Positions 1 to 12,420 of a stretch of 64,000 nt of DNA are shown in pieces. This DNA is from Strigamia acuminata (Eukaryota > Arthropoda > Chilopoda > Geophilomorpha > Linotaeniidae): positions 30,427,118 to 30,491,117 of the forward strand of contig OX442314.1 of NCBI GenBank assembly GCA_949358305.1, written 5' to 3'. Made by a program: the position numbers and the translations under genes. The notes under the pieces were generated by a model. That model saw nothing but the letters and a program-made list of their open reading frames with translations. It made no database searches and had not been told where the DNA came from. Numbering within the stretch: the stretch's first letter is position 1; every line of letters starts with the position of its first letter.

Positions 1-97
1 ACGTGTCTATTTATTTAGGTCACATTTCTTGGATCACCACACTTTATATCGTTAATCTTAATCTGAATTAAATCCGATTACCGGTATACTTTAACAG

Positions 98-3000
98 ATA
101 CTGTACGTGGGATTTTGATTATTGGGCAAAGCAAGGCGTACCTGGTGAAAGTCCTTATTTATTCATTGGAACATTGAAACCGATATGGAAATACGTAAAT
201 CTATAAACCTATTTCACTCAATCATCACTCAATTATATATTTTTTTAAATTTTTTAGGCTCTTGAGGAACAAGACATGGCAGCAATGAAAAAATTTAGAA
301 ATATACATGGGTAAGCAGTTATAAATGTCGTCTGAATGTTCACAAAGTCCAAACAATTTATTTGCATCAATATTTCAGTGGATTTGTTGGTGGTTTGCCT
401 ACTTTATCTGTATCTGATCCTGAGCTGTTGAGACAAATACTGGTGAAAGATTTTGCAGCATTTCCATTAAGAAGAACGTATGGGAACACAGAAGATGATG
501 ATCTTTTTGGGAATATGTTGTCGATGATGAGCGGTGATAAATGGAAAATGGTACGAAACACACTTAGTCCAACATTTACATCTGGCAAACTAAAACTGGT
601 GATTATACTATTCATATTGATGGTAAAAGAAGATTAATCTTTTTAATACAGATGGTTGGTTTGGTAGAAGAATGTTTGCAAAATTTAATGACATCGTTGA
701 AAACTCCGGCTGAAAATGGAGAACCAATCGACTTTGCCAAGTATGTGAAATAATAGTTGTAACACACACAACACCTGACATCCAACCCAGGTAGCATTAA
801 ATATTGGCGCAACATTGGCCCAATATTTGCTAAAATATTGGGCCAATGTTGGGACACAATATTGGGCCAATGTCGGGATGTAAGAAAACGCCAGATTGGC
901 CCAATATTGTTTCCCAATATTGGGCCAATAATCGTAACCAATATTGGGCCAATATTTTGAACCAATATTGGGCCAATCTGGCGTTTTCTTACATCCCGAC
1001 ATTGGCCCAATATTGTGTGCCAACATTGGGCCAATACTCGTAACCAATATTGGGCCAATATTTTGAACCAATATTGGGCCAATCTGGCGTTTTCTTACAT
1101 CCCGACATTGGCCCAATATTGTGTGCCAACATTGGGCCAATACTCATAACCAATATTGGGCCAATCTGGTGTTTTCTTACATCTTGACATTTATTGGACC
1201 AATATTGGTCTAATATTAAACAGGCCAATCGTGGACCATTATTTCTAATCATTTACAGAAAATATTAAAATTTTCAGTGTTTATTAATGGCAAAAAAAAA
1301 CAGTGAAAACCTTATATAAAATCCAATGAAAATTAATCCCATAAAAAATTTCTTAGAAATTTTATAGAAATCATCAGAAAAGGCCTTGTTAAAACTTTGT
1401 AAAAGTCAAACATTGGAGTATTCATCCACAGCTACAATATAAAAGTAAAGCAAAATCTGCAGAAGGCAGTTATACAAACTCGCATCAATTGCGATGGTGT
1501 TCCAATCATTAGATGAATAATTAAAATAAAAAATTAAAGAATTTGGTACAACTTTTTATTTCATCTGACTCTAGCAATGATAAATTAATTAAGTGTTGAA
1601 GTATAAATGATAAAACCTCCATGCTAAAGAAATATACATTATTTTGGTTGGAATCCAGACATTGTTCCAGACTTTTACAAAATGATCAAAAATGCATTTT
1701 TTGGCATAAAAATTTATGTTCTCAATATTTCAGCCTAATTTTTAGAGACAAGTGTAAAAAACACTGAGGAATTCAAAAATTTGGTCAGTTTTTGATAATT
1801 CCAATTTCTAAGTGACCGTGGCCAGATTGATCCATTATTGGATTTACAATATTGGCCAATTAATGGCAACCAACGTACAGCCAATATTGGCTAACAAACG
1901 GCTAGTTAATATTGGACCAATATCAACAACCAATATTGGGCCAACATTGGCTCAGACATTGCAACCGAATATTGGCTTGCCAATCTTTAGCCAATATTGG
2001 GCCAATATTGTATTCCAAATAATGGCCAATCAATGGCTGCCTACCGACAGCCAATATTGGCTAACAATTGGCTATTTAATATTGGGCCAATATTGCCAGC
2101 CAATATCGGGCCAACATTGGGTCTGGCGTGGAAACCCAATATTGGCTTGCCAATCCTTAGCCAACATTGGGCCAATATTGTATTCCCAATCAATGGCCAA
2201 TCAATGGCTGCCTATCAACAGCCAATATTGGCTAACAATTGGCTAGTTAATATTGGGCCAATATTGCCGGCCAATATCGGGCCAACATTGGGTCTGGCAT
2301 GGAAACCCAATATTGGCTTGCCAATCCTTAGCCAACATTGGGCCAATATCGTATTCCCAATATTGGCCAATTAATGGCTGCCTATCGACAGCCAATATTG
2401 GCTAACAATTGGCTGGTTGATATTGGGCCAATGTTGCCAGCCAATATCGGGCCAACATTGGGTCTGGCATGGAAACCCAATATTGGCTTGCCAATCCTTA
2501 GCCAACATTGGGCCAATATCGTATTCCCAATATTGGCCAATATTATGTTCCCAATATTGTACCAATATTGGTTGAAGGTTGGTTATATTGGCCAGCAGAA
2601 CCCCAAGATACCCGATATTGGTCCAATATTGGCCCAATATATAATGCTACCTGGGAATGGATGACTATTTTACATCCCTAAGCCCAGACATCCAAATCCA
2701 ATACTGGACATCCAGAAAATAATATCCATTAGACATCCAAATCCAATACTGGACATCCAGAAAATAATATCCATTAGACATCCAAATCCAATACTGGACA
2801 TCCAGAAAATAATATCCATTAGACATCCAAATCCAATACTGGACATCCAGAAAATAATATCCATTAGACATCCAAAAAATGATATCCATTAGACATCCAA
2901 AAAATGATATCCATTAGACATCCAAAAAATGATATCCATTAGACATCCAAAAAATGATATCCATTAGACATCCAAAAAATGATATCCATTAGACATCCAA

Positions 3001-4613
3001 AAAATGATATCCATTAGACATCCAAAAAATGATATCCATTAGACATCCAAAAAATGATATCTATTGGACATCCACTGGATGCCCCTGTGTTATGTAGGAA
3101 ATAAGAAATATGAATGGTCAATTTATTTATGTAGTCTATTTATTTTTTAGGAAATTTCCTTTGTTGACTATAGATGTAGTTGCAAGTGCTGCCTTTGGAA
3201 TGAGTGTCAATTGCATTGACAACCCTGATTCTGAGTTTGTGGTTAAAGCGCTAAACCTTTTTCGAACTAATGTTAAACTCATTTATTTTATGTGTAAGTA
3301 AAACAGCCTTTCATTAAGTTTTTTCAATTTCAATAAACTTGTCATTGATGCATTATTTTTCATAGATCTATTTCCATTTTTGTTAAAACGATTTGCAACA
3401 CTTATATCCTCACCGTTCAGGTACTTTGCCAATATTGCAAACCAAACGATTGACATGAGACTTAAAAATAAAGACGTAAAAAAAAAAATAAACTATATCT
3501 CATATGCACACTAAGTTTTAAATATACTTTCTTTTTATTTTGCTAGTTTACGAGAAAAGACTTCCTGCAAATTATGCTAGAAGCTGAAATACCAAATGAC
3601 GAAACGAAAGAAAACCTTTCAACTGATCAAAAGAAAAGTGCACTACTTATATCTCATCTGATATCTGTTCATTACATTCCGTTTGACTTTCTACAGCACT
3701 TACAAGGGAAATTATCGTGGCACAAACTATACTTTTTATAGTGGCCGGTCAAGAATCAACTGCAACCACAATAACTTTCATGGCTTACGAACTCGCTCGT
3801 AACCAGGACATCCAGGAGAAACTTATAAAAGAGGTGGACGATGTCATGACAGATACCAAGGTATTAAATTTACATCTATACCACACTACATTTCAAATTT
3901 TGCCAAGTTGAATTAACTCTTTTCAGGGTAAACTTACCTACGAAGGAGTTGCATCTATGCAATATTTGGACAAGGTTACGTCTGAAATTCTACGGAAATA
4001 TCCTTCTGTAGTTCGGTAAATTCATAAATTAATTCTACTATAAAATGTACAAATTATTTTATTCTTATTAGTTTTGACCGAGTGTGCATGGAAGACGAAT
4101 ACAATTTGAATGGAATAATTATAAGAAAGGGAATGCCAATAATAGTTCCTGTTTACGCCATGCATCACAATCCTGAATTTTATCCTAATCCAAATGTTTT
4201 CGATCCTGAAAGGTCTTTTCCCTTAAATCTTATGCAAATTAAAGAAAGTTGTAATTATTAATGAATACATCCAAACAGATTTACACCAGAGATGAAAGAT
4301 CAACGAAATCCATTCACTTATCTTCCATTTGGAGCGGGTCCTAGAAATTGCATTGCAAAAAGATTTGCATTACTTCAAGTTAAACTGACCATGGTGCACA
4401 TGCTCTGCAATTACCGTTTTCAAACTTGTCGAGAAACTGAGGTATACGTGTAATGATTATTGATTAGATGAAGGCCTAACAAAAATTAACTTCAATATCT
4501 TAAAGCATCCCATAAGGTTGCGAAAAGGAATTGAATTACTGCAACCAATTTCGGTAAAACTAGCATTGCAGAAGAGAGGGGACCAACCACACTTTGACAA
4601 AACCATTGAATAA
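98..4613 (+). CDS. Cytochrome P450 gene A (CYP3-clan-like), 5' partial
   Basis: Heme-thiolate monooxygenase, expected to be ER-anchored and to oxidise xenobiotics or endogenous lipids with electrons from P450 reductase. The window opens in intron 1, so the anchor exon is missing. Exons 2-13: 98-194, 258-310, 379-598, 652-740, 3151-3293, 3366-3475, 3547-3637, 3697-3860, 3927-4015, 4072-4212, 4279-4441, 4506-4613. Phases are consistent and no stop interrupts the reading frame. The I-helix reads AGQEST where most of the array has AGHETT. ExxR is SEILR, the PERF region is DPERF, and the heme loop is FGAGPRNCIAKRF. The exon 8 donor (GTGCAC) and exon 13 acceptor (AAAG) are weak. Intron 5 is 2.4 kb and filled by repeats. 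With gene I it is one of the two most diverged copies. The family is clear; the substrate is unknown. Confidence 0.9.
786..2655. mobile_element. Foldback element built from CCAATATTGG palindromes, in intron 5 of gene A
   Basis: The ends are inverted copies of CCCAGGTAGCATTAAATATT (left) with one or two changes on the right. Inside are two blocks (about 790-1250 and 1810-2650) packed with CCAATATTGG, GGCCAATATTGG and CCAACATTGG words, separated by about 560 bp of plain AT-rich DNA. The left block folds on itself around a GTAAGAAAACGCCAGATTGG arm. The right block repeats a longer unit of roughly 160-180 bp three times. No transposase is visible, so this is a non-autonomous element. No clear target duplication was found. 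Confidence 0.65.
2686..3076. repeat. Nested tandem repeat, 45-bp then 25-bp units (GACATCCA satellite)
   Basis: About four copies of a 45-bp unit are followed by about eight copies of a 25-bp unit, AGACATCCAAAAAATGATAT plus CCATT. The 45-bp unit is a 20-bp piece joined to a variant of the 25-bp unit, so the two arrays share an origin. Copies are almost identical, which suggests recent expansion. The array lies in intron 5 of gene A, just before exon 6. Confidence 0.9.
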
Positions 4614-4639
4614 AATGAATAAACAAACCATCAGTAAAA

Positions 4640-4855
4640 TCAAGACTGCTTGTATATGAAATACTACTGTTTGACTCAAACTAGAATCTGACGTGGGAGA
4701 TTTAATATGAAAAACAACCACCAAATAAATGTACGGTACCAAATTATATTTACAATTTTTTGCATTGTAGTATTTATTCGATCAAAAAATAAAACAAGAT
4801 ATAATTTCAAGTTTAAGTTTTTCTATGATTTAATTATCTTATTTTCTCGGTTACC
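4640..4855 (+). pseudogene. Relic of P450 intron 1 (ghost gene between A and B)
   Basis: This stretch matches the DNA just upstream of exon 2 in other copies (for example 8333-8530 of gene B and 25990-26140 of gene E), including the words CTGTTTGACTCAAA and TTTTTCTATGAT. The match stops where exon 2 should begin. It is best read as the remains of a deleted P450 copy. Confidence 0.5.
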
Positions 4856-5865
4856 GGACTTTGACCCCTGCCCTAAGTCCACTTCCCTACCGTAAGGGGG
4901 CACCCCATTACTGTTAGGGGTTTACAGATTGGCTCCTGTAAATCTCCATTGTTTGCCATATTGTTTGACTTGTACTAAAAAAAACCAGTCTTTTGCTGTT
5001 TTCTTACATGCACGTACATAACTGACTCACAAGACATTTGCTCAATCTATTTTATTGCCCAGAACTATCCGTTCAAATAATCTTCAGTTTCCAATAAATC
5101 ATACCACATGAATCCGCTTTGAAGGGCGTGAGTCTGACTTGAGTAACAGATAAATTGAATTATCTTTCAGTGCTGGATAAAACAAACTGCAATTTTCTGG
5201 CAGAATTTGACTTTGATGGCTTGCCATAAAAACATGTAAGGCACCTTTGTGCTAAAACCTTTATAGCAACCCCCAATTTCTTTAGTATCGCACTCAGGAT
5301 TTTCAGATTTTCAAAGGCCGCCAAATTAAAAATAAAATTTAAAAACTATAACTGCATTCAAAAATAAAAACAAGAATTTTAGTTTCAGAGTATTTTAAGT
5401 TTTAATAAGGGTTTAAACAGGAAATGATGTCATTTTGTTTTAAAATTGAAGTAAAACACAAAATATTTTAGCTTTTGAATGCAGCTAGTGTGTCTTTAAA
5501 ATATTTTTTTCAAGAAGGGCCTTGAAAAAGGCTGCAAAAAAAGCTCCCTCAGAGCAGAAATTTGCACAAAAATAATCGCACAGGGCGTTTATCGACCCTT
5601 AGCGGGTCCCGACGGCACGTGTGTTAAAGAAACCTCTTGTGTACGGTATTTATGTTCAACTGTTTTCTCAAATGTTGTGCTTCGTATAATGCGATCTTAC
5701 GTGGTAACAGTTTGTCACTCTTCGTTAGGAGCGATGCCAAATTGACGTCGTCATTAATTTTAAATTTCCGGTTGACCTGTCCATTCCTATCCAACGTCAC
5801 GTGATAAAATGTATGATTCATTACAACTGTCGGGATTTTATGACGTAACAACTAAAGTTAATCGT

Positions 5866-5880
5866 CACTAGATGCCACTG
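5866..5880 (+). promoter_or_regulatory. CTCF-like motif upstream of gene B
   Basis: CACTAGATGCCACTG lies about 95 bp before the start codon. Equivalent TAGATG words sit at similar distances in front of genes C to I. The word resembles the CTCF core CCASYAGRKGGCRS. Function is inferred only. Confidence 0.45.
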
Positions 5881-5973
5881 GTGAGATCACTGCTTAGAAA
5901 TGCACTACACAACCTTTTGTACGAGAACAAGATCAACGTAAAGCCCAGCTTAGAAATTAATATAACAACATAA

Positions 5974-8900
5974 ATGGAAGTTGACATTATTTTCACTTAT
6001 TTCTTTAATTATTACCAATACTGGCTGTCACTTAGTGTTCTTGGATTAGTGTCATTGTGGTACACGTAAGTACTGAAAACATTTTAACATTTAATTTTGA
6101 CATTTTTGCCATTTAAAGGAAGCAAACAATTATCATGTGATTGCATAATTTTATATTTGTATAATTATGTGCTTGAATAGAATTTTGTTAAGATATTTAA
6201 TTCTATTTTCTTTTGAATGGGGAAAATGATTAAAGATTTAAAAAGGAAAAGGAAATTCACTTTGTCATGGGTGGGTCTTTCAACCTTCTATTTTCACTAT
6301 TTTGTTCATTTTTTATTCTCTTCAAATTATATGCGCGCGACTCTACTCGCGATTTAATTTAACATTGATTTAATTTCACCCCTCTTTCTTCAATCGATTG
6401 AAACGAGTGATCAGCTGATTGAAAGATATTTAATCAATGACTGATCGATTGATTATCACTTCGCGATTAATCTTCGATCTGTCCACAAGTCATTCTATCC
6501 ATTTATTTTCACTACTTTATTCTGGGTTCCATTTATTTGTACACTATTTTCCCTTATTTTTACACTAAAAAAAATTAATTTTACACGACCCCGCCTTCTT
6601 TTTTCTACCTAACCTAACTTAACCTAACCTTAGGCTTTTGATACCCCGTCTCACTCCCATACCCTCTCTTCGTTGGAAAAGCTCTCCATTGGTCCTATCC
6701 CGCTGTCACTGTTTTCGTCGTACCTCTCCAACCGGTCATGCCAAATTGCCTCCGACCCCAAAAAGACTGTTTTTCCTTCTACCCGTGGTGTGACCCAAGG
6801 CTCTGTGCTCGGACCTTTGCTGTACAACATTGTCTCCAATCCTGTTCTGGATCTTCCACTGACTTCCAGCATTCGTTCGTTCGTTGATGACAATTTTCTA
6901 TCCCGCACGACTCCATCAAACCTTAATATTGTTTCCTCCGACCTCTTTTCAGCCGACATCTCCATTCTAACTGACTGGTATACGTCTCATGATATGTGCC
7001 TCAACCCCTCTAAAACCAATATTGTCACTTTCAAACGAGTTCCTAATGCTCGGTCCTCCAACCCCACCGACTCGGTTTCCATTCTTGGTCTTACCTTAGA
7101 CCCCCACTTGACATTTGCCCCACACATATCTCTCCTTACAAAATTCCTCTCCCGGTCAGGCTTCATTGTTAACAAACTTCGTCGAGTTTTGTCCCAGCCT
7201 GAATTGTCAACATATATTAAAACCAAAATTCATCCTAAAATCACGTATGCTTCCCCGATTTGGAATTCGTCCCCTCATAGATTTAAAATTCCCCTCATTA
7301 CTGCATATAACCTCGTGCTTCGTTTCGCCTTTAAAATCCCGAGGTACGACCACATCACACCGCACTGCAGAAAACATAAGATATTGTCATTGGTCAACCT
7401 ACTGCTCCTCTTTGATTTGTCATCATTGTGTGATGCTCTCCGCGACCCTGCTCATCCCGCGCATTTCATCACCAACCAATACCACCCGGAGGCCTTCGTT
7501 CGCACCACTCGTAGACACATGTTTGAACCTGCCACGCATATCACTGCATATTTGTCGAAATCGTACCCATTTCGTTGTTTCTCGTCTTGGAACAATCTCC
7601 CCATCGAGCTTCGTTCCTCTGCCCTTGAATGTTCGTCAGCTATGTGTGCGTCTCATTGCCGCCATTTCCATCGGCGCCTACATCGTCACTTATTATCGGT
7701 TCAATAATCATTGTATCATTGTATCACACTTGTGTCTCATTTCTTTTTACTCCTTTGGAGTGCGATCAAATAAATAAATAAATAAATAAACCAGTCCTTG
7801 ATGTGTATGAATTTATTTTGTGTAGAAATAACGGAAAATAGTGGTGATATTTAGACATTTAGTGTAAAAGTCAGGGATTTTTAGTGAAAAATAAGGGAAA
7901 ATAGTGTACAAATATTTTTTTTGCACACGGAACTGGAATTTTCTAATGACCGACACCCGCGCTGAAGGTCATCACTAAAAAGGAATTCCGCTAACCTGCG
8001 CATGCGTGCCGGCCCGCGCGAATTTGTCGCAACTTAGGATTCAAACACTGAAGATTGTTACAACTTCAATTATATTACAAATAAATAAAAAAAAACTTGG
8101 GAAAGTGGGTGGGTCAGCAGCATTTTGGTGCCGATGGTAAGATAACAATGTTTGATGTTGACATAGATGTATCAGTTCATATAGCTTGAGTAACATCAAA
8201 CAAGGTGTTGTCTTATTTTTTAAAAATAATTTTAAAAACAAATATTAAATGATGTAAATCTTATATTGTATTGCAACCACATGATTTTTATTTATCGTTC
8301 TTCTTGTTCTGTTTTATCTTGATAAGCCGTCAGTGAATCAAGACACTGATATTGAATATGATTGTACTGTTTGACTCAAAAACTAGAATCCAAAGTGGGA
8401 AATTAATGTAAAAAACAGCTAGTAAATAAATAAACAAATATATTTTGTATTGTAGTATCTATTAATTTATGTGAAAACAGATATAATTTCATGTTTAATA
8501 TTTTTATATTTTTCTGATCGATTTGTCTCACTTTTAACAGATACTTTACATGGGATTTTGATTATTGGAAAAAGCAAGGTGTACCTGGTGAAAAACCTCG
8601 CCTATTTATTGGAACGTTTAAACCGACATGGATACACGTTAGTTTTGTATTATTTTGCTACCACACAAGTGTAAAACAGTAGTTTGCATGTAAAAGTTTT
8701 TATTTTTCACTTTACAATTAAATTATCTAATATTAGGATGTTTTATTTATTTCTAGACAATGGAAGATCAAGATTTGGAAGCAATGAAAAAATTTGGCCC
8801 AGTGCATGGGTAATAAGCAATTTATAGTAAAAAATATGGTTGATATGGACATAGTGTAAGAAGGGATAGTGGTCTCACTCCGTCAGTTCCCTGATTCGCC

Positions 8901-11503
8901 ACGGTGGCGCTGCTTTACACAGACAGACTACAACAGCATAGAAATGCATGCTGAACTAGGTCAAAACCACTCATTTTGATTGTTTTATGCATCAGAAGTA
9001 AAAATAATTTATAAAATAATTTAAAAATAAAAAAATAAAAATAATAAAATAATAAAAAATAAAAAAATTTTTTTTTAATTAATTTTATTCATCTTTTTTC
9101 CCAAATTAATGATTGGTCGTCTAAATTATGTGTGTAATAATTATTTTTATTTCTGATGCCTAAAACAATCAAAATGAGTGGTTTTGACCTATTTCAGCAT
9201 GCATTTCTATGCTGTTGTAGTCTGTCTGTGTAAAGCAGCGCCACCGTGGCCAATCAGGGAACTGACGGAGTGAGACCACTATCCCTTCTTACACTATGAT
9301 ATGGATATAGTATCTGTTTGGTATGCCGTATGGCACAACCACACTAACCGATGGCCCAATGGTTTGGCGGTTTTTTTATTTGCTATTTTTATTTGGCGGT
9401 TATGGTTTGTCGGTAAAGATCTTAGCAGTTTTGCATTGGCGGGAGTGTCGTGCTACGACTTCTTCCACTTTTGGGGGAATTGCCAGTTTCAGAAGTAAAC
9501 CTTGAAAGCAGTGTCTTGTGTCATGTACCATGTGTCTTGTAATGTAGGGATAACCCCAAGTCTACAATATAGTTGAAAAATATTTGTATTTTAGAGGATT
9601 TGTTGGTGCTGCACCCATTTTGACTGTATCTGACCCTGACCTGGTGAGACAAATACTGGTCAAAGATTTTGCTGCATTTCCAAACAGAAGAGGTATTGGA
9701 AATATGGAGAAAGATAAAATTATGGGGAATATGCTCACGATAATGAAAGGTGACAAATGGAAAATGGTACGGAACACGCTTACACCAACATATACATCAG
9801 GGAAGCTGAAGCAGGTGATTTATATGAATACTGTAAAGAGAAAAGAGATTAAGTTCTTTTTAAATACAGATGGTTGGTTTGATAGAAGACTGTTTGCAAA
9901 ATTTGACGACTTCTTTAAAAACTCCAGCTGACAATGGAGAAGCGATCGAGTTTACCAAGTAAGCATTGTACAGTACTACATTTAAATACACAAAATAAAT
10001 AATTTATATTATTATTTTTTTTAGAAAATTCCCTTTGTTGACTTTGGATATAATTTCAAGTGTTGCATTTGGGATGAGTCTCAACTGCATTGACAACCCT
10101 GACACTGAGTTTGTGATTACAGCGCAAAAAGCTTTCCGTGCAAATGTAAAGCTTTTTTATTTTTTATGTAAGTACCGGTACTTGTACTTAACAATTTGTT
10201 TCAATAGTTTCTTGGCTAAAGTGTATTAATTTAGTTAAAAAAAATACTTGCAGTTATTTTCTCTTCCCTATTTAAATTTCTTCCAAATTTAATATCAAAT
10301 CAATTCAAATACTTTGCCACAATTGCAAACCAATCAATTGACATGAGACTGAAAAATAAAGATGTAAGAAAGAAAAATTGTCATTTAAATATACAAACTA
10401 AATACAGATATCCTATTCAATTATTTGAATTAGTTTGCGAGAAAAGACTTTCTTCAAATCATGTTAGAAGCTGAAATTCCTAATGATGAAACAGACAGCT
10501 ACCAATCAACTGGTCCTAAAAAAAGTAACATGTTGATTAAACTTTTATTTTATTACTTCCACTGAACAATCTCAATTTTTACAGCACTCACCAGAGATAT
10601 TATTGTAGCACAAAGTATAATTTTTATATTGGCTGGTCATGAAACAACAGCAAATACAATAAATTTCATGGCTTGTGAACTCGCTATAAACCAAGACATT
10701 CAAGAGAAACTGATAAAAGAAGTGGATGATGTCATGACTGATTCCAAGGTATACAAAATTGTGCTATGTGGAGAAGTGTTGACATGTAAAATTTATTTTA
10801 GGGCAAACTTTCATATGAAGGAGTAGCATCAATGCGATATTTGGATATGGTCACCTCTGAAACACTCAGAAAATATCCTCCAGCCGTTCGGTAAATTGAA
10901 AATTATTTTACTAATTCTGAAAATTAATTTAGAGAAAAATTTCTGATTTTTTTTATAGTCTTGACCGAGTGTGTTCTGAAGAAAATTACAAATTGAATGG
11001 AATTACTCTAAGGAAGGGAATACCGATATCGGTTCCTGTTTACGCGATGCATCATAATCCAGAATTCTACCCTAATCCAAGTGTTTTTGATCCTGAAAGG
11101 TCATTTTACTTTAATTTGAAATAAATTATGTAAGTTAAGATTGTAAATGAAAAACATCTGAACAGATTTTCGCCAGAAATGAAGGCCCAACGAAATCCAT
11201 TCACTTATCTTCCCTTTGGAGAGGGTCCGAGGAATTGTATTGCAAAGCGATTTGCATTATTGGAAGTTAAACTGGTCATAGTGCATATGCTGTATAATTA
11301 TCGTTTTCAAACTTGTGAAGAAACTGAGGTACATACTGATTGTTAATAACTGTATCAATATGTCTAAAATAATTTTATTGAAATAGTATCCAATAAAGAT
11401 GCTCAAAGGGTCCGGCTTGCTGCAACCGTTATCGGTGAAACTTGTATTGCAAAAGAGAGTGGACCAACCACATTTTGTTGAAACCATTGAAGTTATTGAA
11501 TAA
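5974..11503 (+). CDS. Cytochrome P450 gene B (CYP3-clan-like)
   Basis: Complete 13-exon P450 of 522 residues. Exons: 5974-6065, 8541-8637, 8757-8809, 9595-9814, 9870-9958, 10025-10167, 10254-10363, 10434-10524, 10585-10748, 10802-10890, 10959-11099, 11166-11328, 11387-11503. Exon 1 (MEVDIIFTYFF...) is a hydrophobic N-terminal anchor for the ER. Landmarks are the I-helix AGHETT (about residue 316), ExxR SETLR (about 373), DPERF (about 427) and heme loop FGEGPRNCIAKRF with Cys about 454. Exon 13 is longer than in the sisters (ends VETIEVIE). Intron 1 carries a non-LTR fragment and intron 3 a TIR element, yet the frame is open throughout. The stop codon lies inside AATAAA. B has lost the alternative MEIL-type first exon but keeps its upstream DNA around 8147-8215. 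Confidence 0.92.
6600..7790 (+). mobile_element. 5'-truncated non-LTR retrotransposon fragment in intron 1 of gene B
   Basis: An open frame at 6673-7707 encodes the end of a reverse transcriptase (RGVTQGSVLGP, then FVDDN in place of YADD) and a typical C-terminal tail with SSWNNLPIELR. The element ends in an (AAAT)n run at 7767-7790, a tail typical of CR1/Jockey-like LINEs. There is no endonuclease or RT N-terminus, so it is 5'-truncated. Just upstream, 6607-6633 is a degenerate CCTAA run. About 30 bp around 6533-6563 recur inverted near 7880-7917, so the fragment may sit inside an older element. A related fragment lies at 13732-14316 on the minus strand. Confidence 0.8.
8854..9294. mobile_element. 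Tc1/mariner-type MITE in intron 3 of gene B
   Basis: Long terminal inverted repeats of well over 100 bp start GTGTAAGAAGGGATAGTGG and end with the reverse complement, flanked by a TA duplication (8852-8853 and 9295-9296). The 441-bp core is AT-rich with no coding sequence. Confidence 0.85.
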
Positions 11504-11557
11504 AGAATAGAAGCTTTTAATTTCTATACAAAAACTGCAATTTTATTTCAATTAAAA

Positions 11558-12420
11558 GACGTCCGGGACAATCGGGGACAATCAGAGACGTTGGGGGACG
11601 TTGGGGGACGTTGTGGGACGTTGGGGGACGTTGGGGACGTTGACGTTGGGAGACGTTGGGGGACGTTGGGGGACAATCAAGGACGTTGTGGGACGTTGGA
11701 GACGTTGGGGGACGTTGGGGGACGTTGGGGGACGTTGGGGGATGTTGGGGGACAATTGGGGACGTTGGAGACGTTGGGGGACGTTGGGGGACGTTGGGGG
11801 ACAATCGGGGACATGGGGGATGTTGGGGGACATTGGGGGACAATCGGGGAGGTTGGGGGACATTGCGGGACAATCAAGGACGTTGGGGGACGTTGGGGGA
11901 CGTTGGGGGACAATCGGGGACGTTGGGGAACGTTGGGGGACAATCGCAGAAGTTGGAAGACGTTGGGGACGTTGGGGGACGTTGGGGGACATTGGGGGAC
12001 AATCGGGGACGTTGGGGACATTGGGGGACAATCAAGGACGTTGTGGAACGTTGGGGGACAATCAAGGACGTTGGGGGACGTTGGGGGACATTGGGGACGT
12101 TGGGGGACGTTGGGGGACATTGGGAGACAATCAAGGACGTTGTGGAACGTTGGGAGACAATCAAGGACGTTGGGGGGATATTGGGGACGTTGGGGGACAT
12201 TGGGGAACAATCGGGGACGTTGGGGGACAATCGGGAACATTGGGGGACGTTGGAAGACGTTGGGGGACATTGGGGAACAATCGAGGACGTTGGAGGACAT
12301 TGGTGAACAATCGAGGACGTTGAGGGACATTAGGGGACAATCGGGGACGTTGGGAGACAATCGAGGACGTTGGGGAATGTTGGGGGACAATCGGGGACAT
12401 TGAGGGACGTTGGGGGACAC
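11558..12420. repeat. G-rich minisatellite of 10-bp units
   Basis: About 860 bp of GGGGGACGTT and GGGGACAATC units in irregular order, with GACATT and GATGTT variants. The + strand carries almost all the G runs and the minus strand the C runs. Runs of 4-5 G separated by 5-nt loops match the G-quadruplex pattern. Because ten is not a multiple of three and stops are rare, several frames on both strands are open by chance; those ORFs are not genes. The array begins only about 55 bp after the stop codon of gene B. Confidence 0.95.

Larger units (their letters stand above)
4614..5973. other. Spacer between P450 genes A and B
   Basis: No intact gene is visible. The left part holds a relic of P450 intron 1 (listed separately). 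The middle is AT-rich without recognised features. About 5640-5805 resembles 19330-19490 upstream of gene D, so it is a shared upstream block of the array. The gene B promoter region follows. Confidence 0.6.

Noticed and set aside
612-2664. Open frames with NIGPILAQYW-type repeats
   Set aside because: They are translations of the CCAATATTGG palindrome array, open on both strands; not proteins.
2686-3076. Possible CRISPR array
   Set aside because: Units follow each other without variable spacers, and the setting is a eukaryotic intron.
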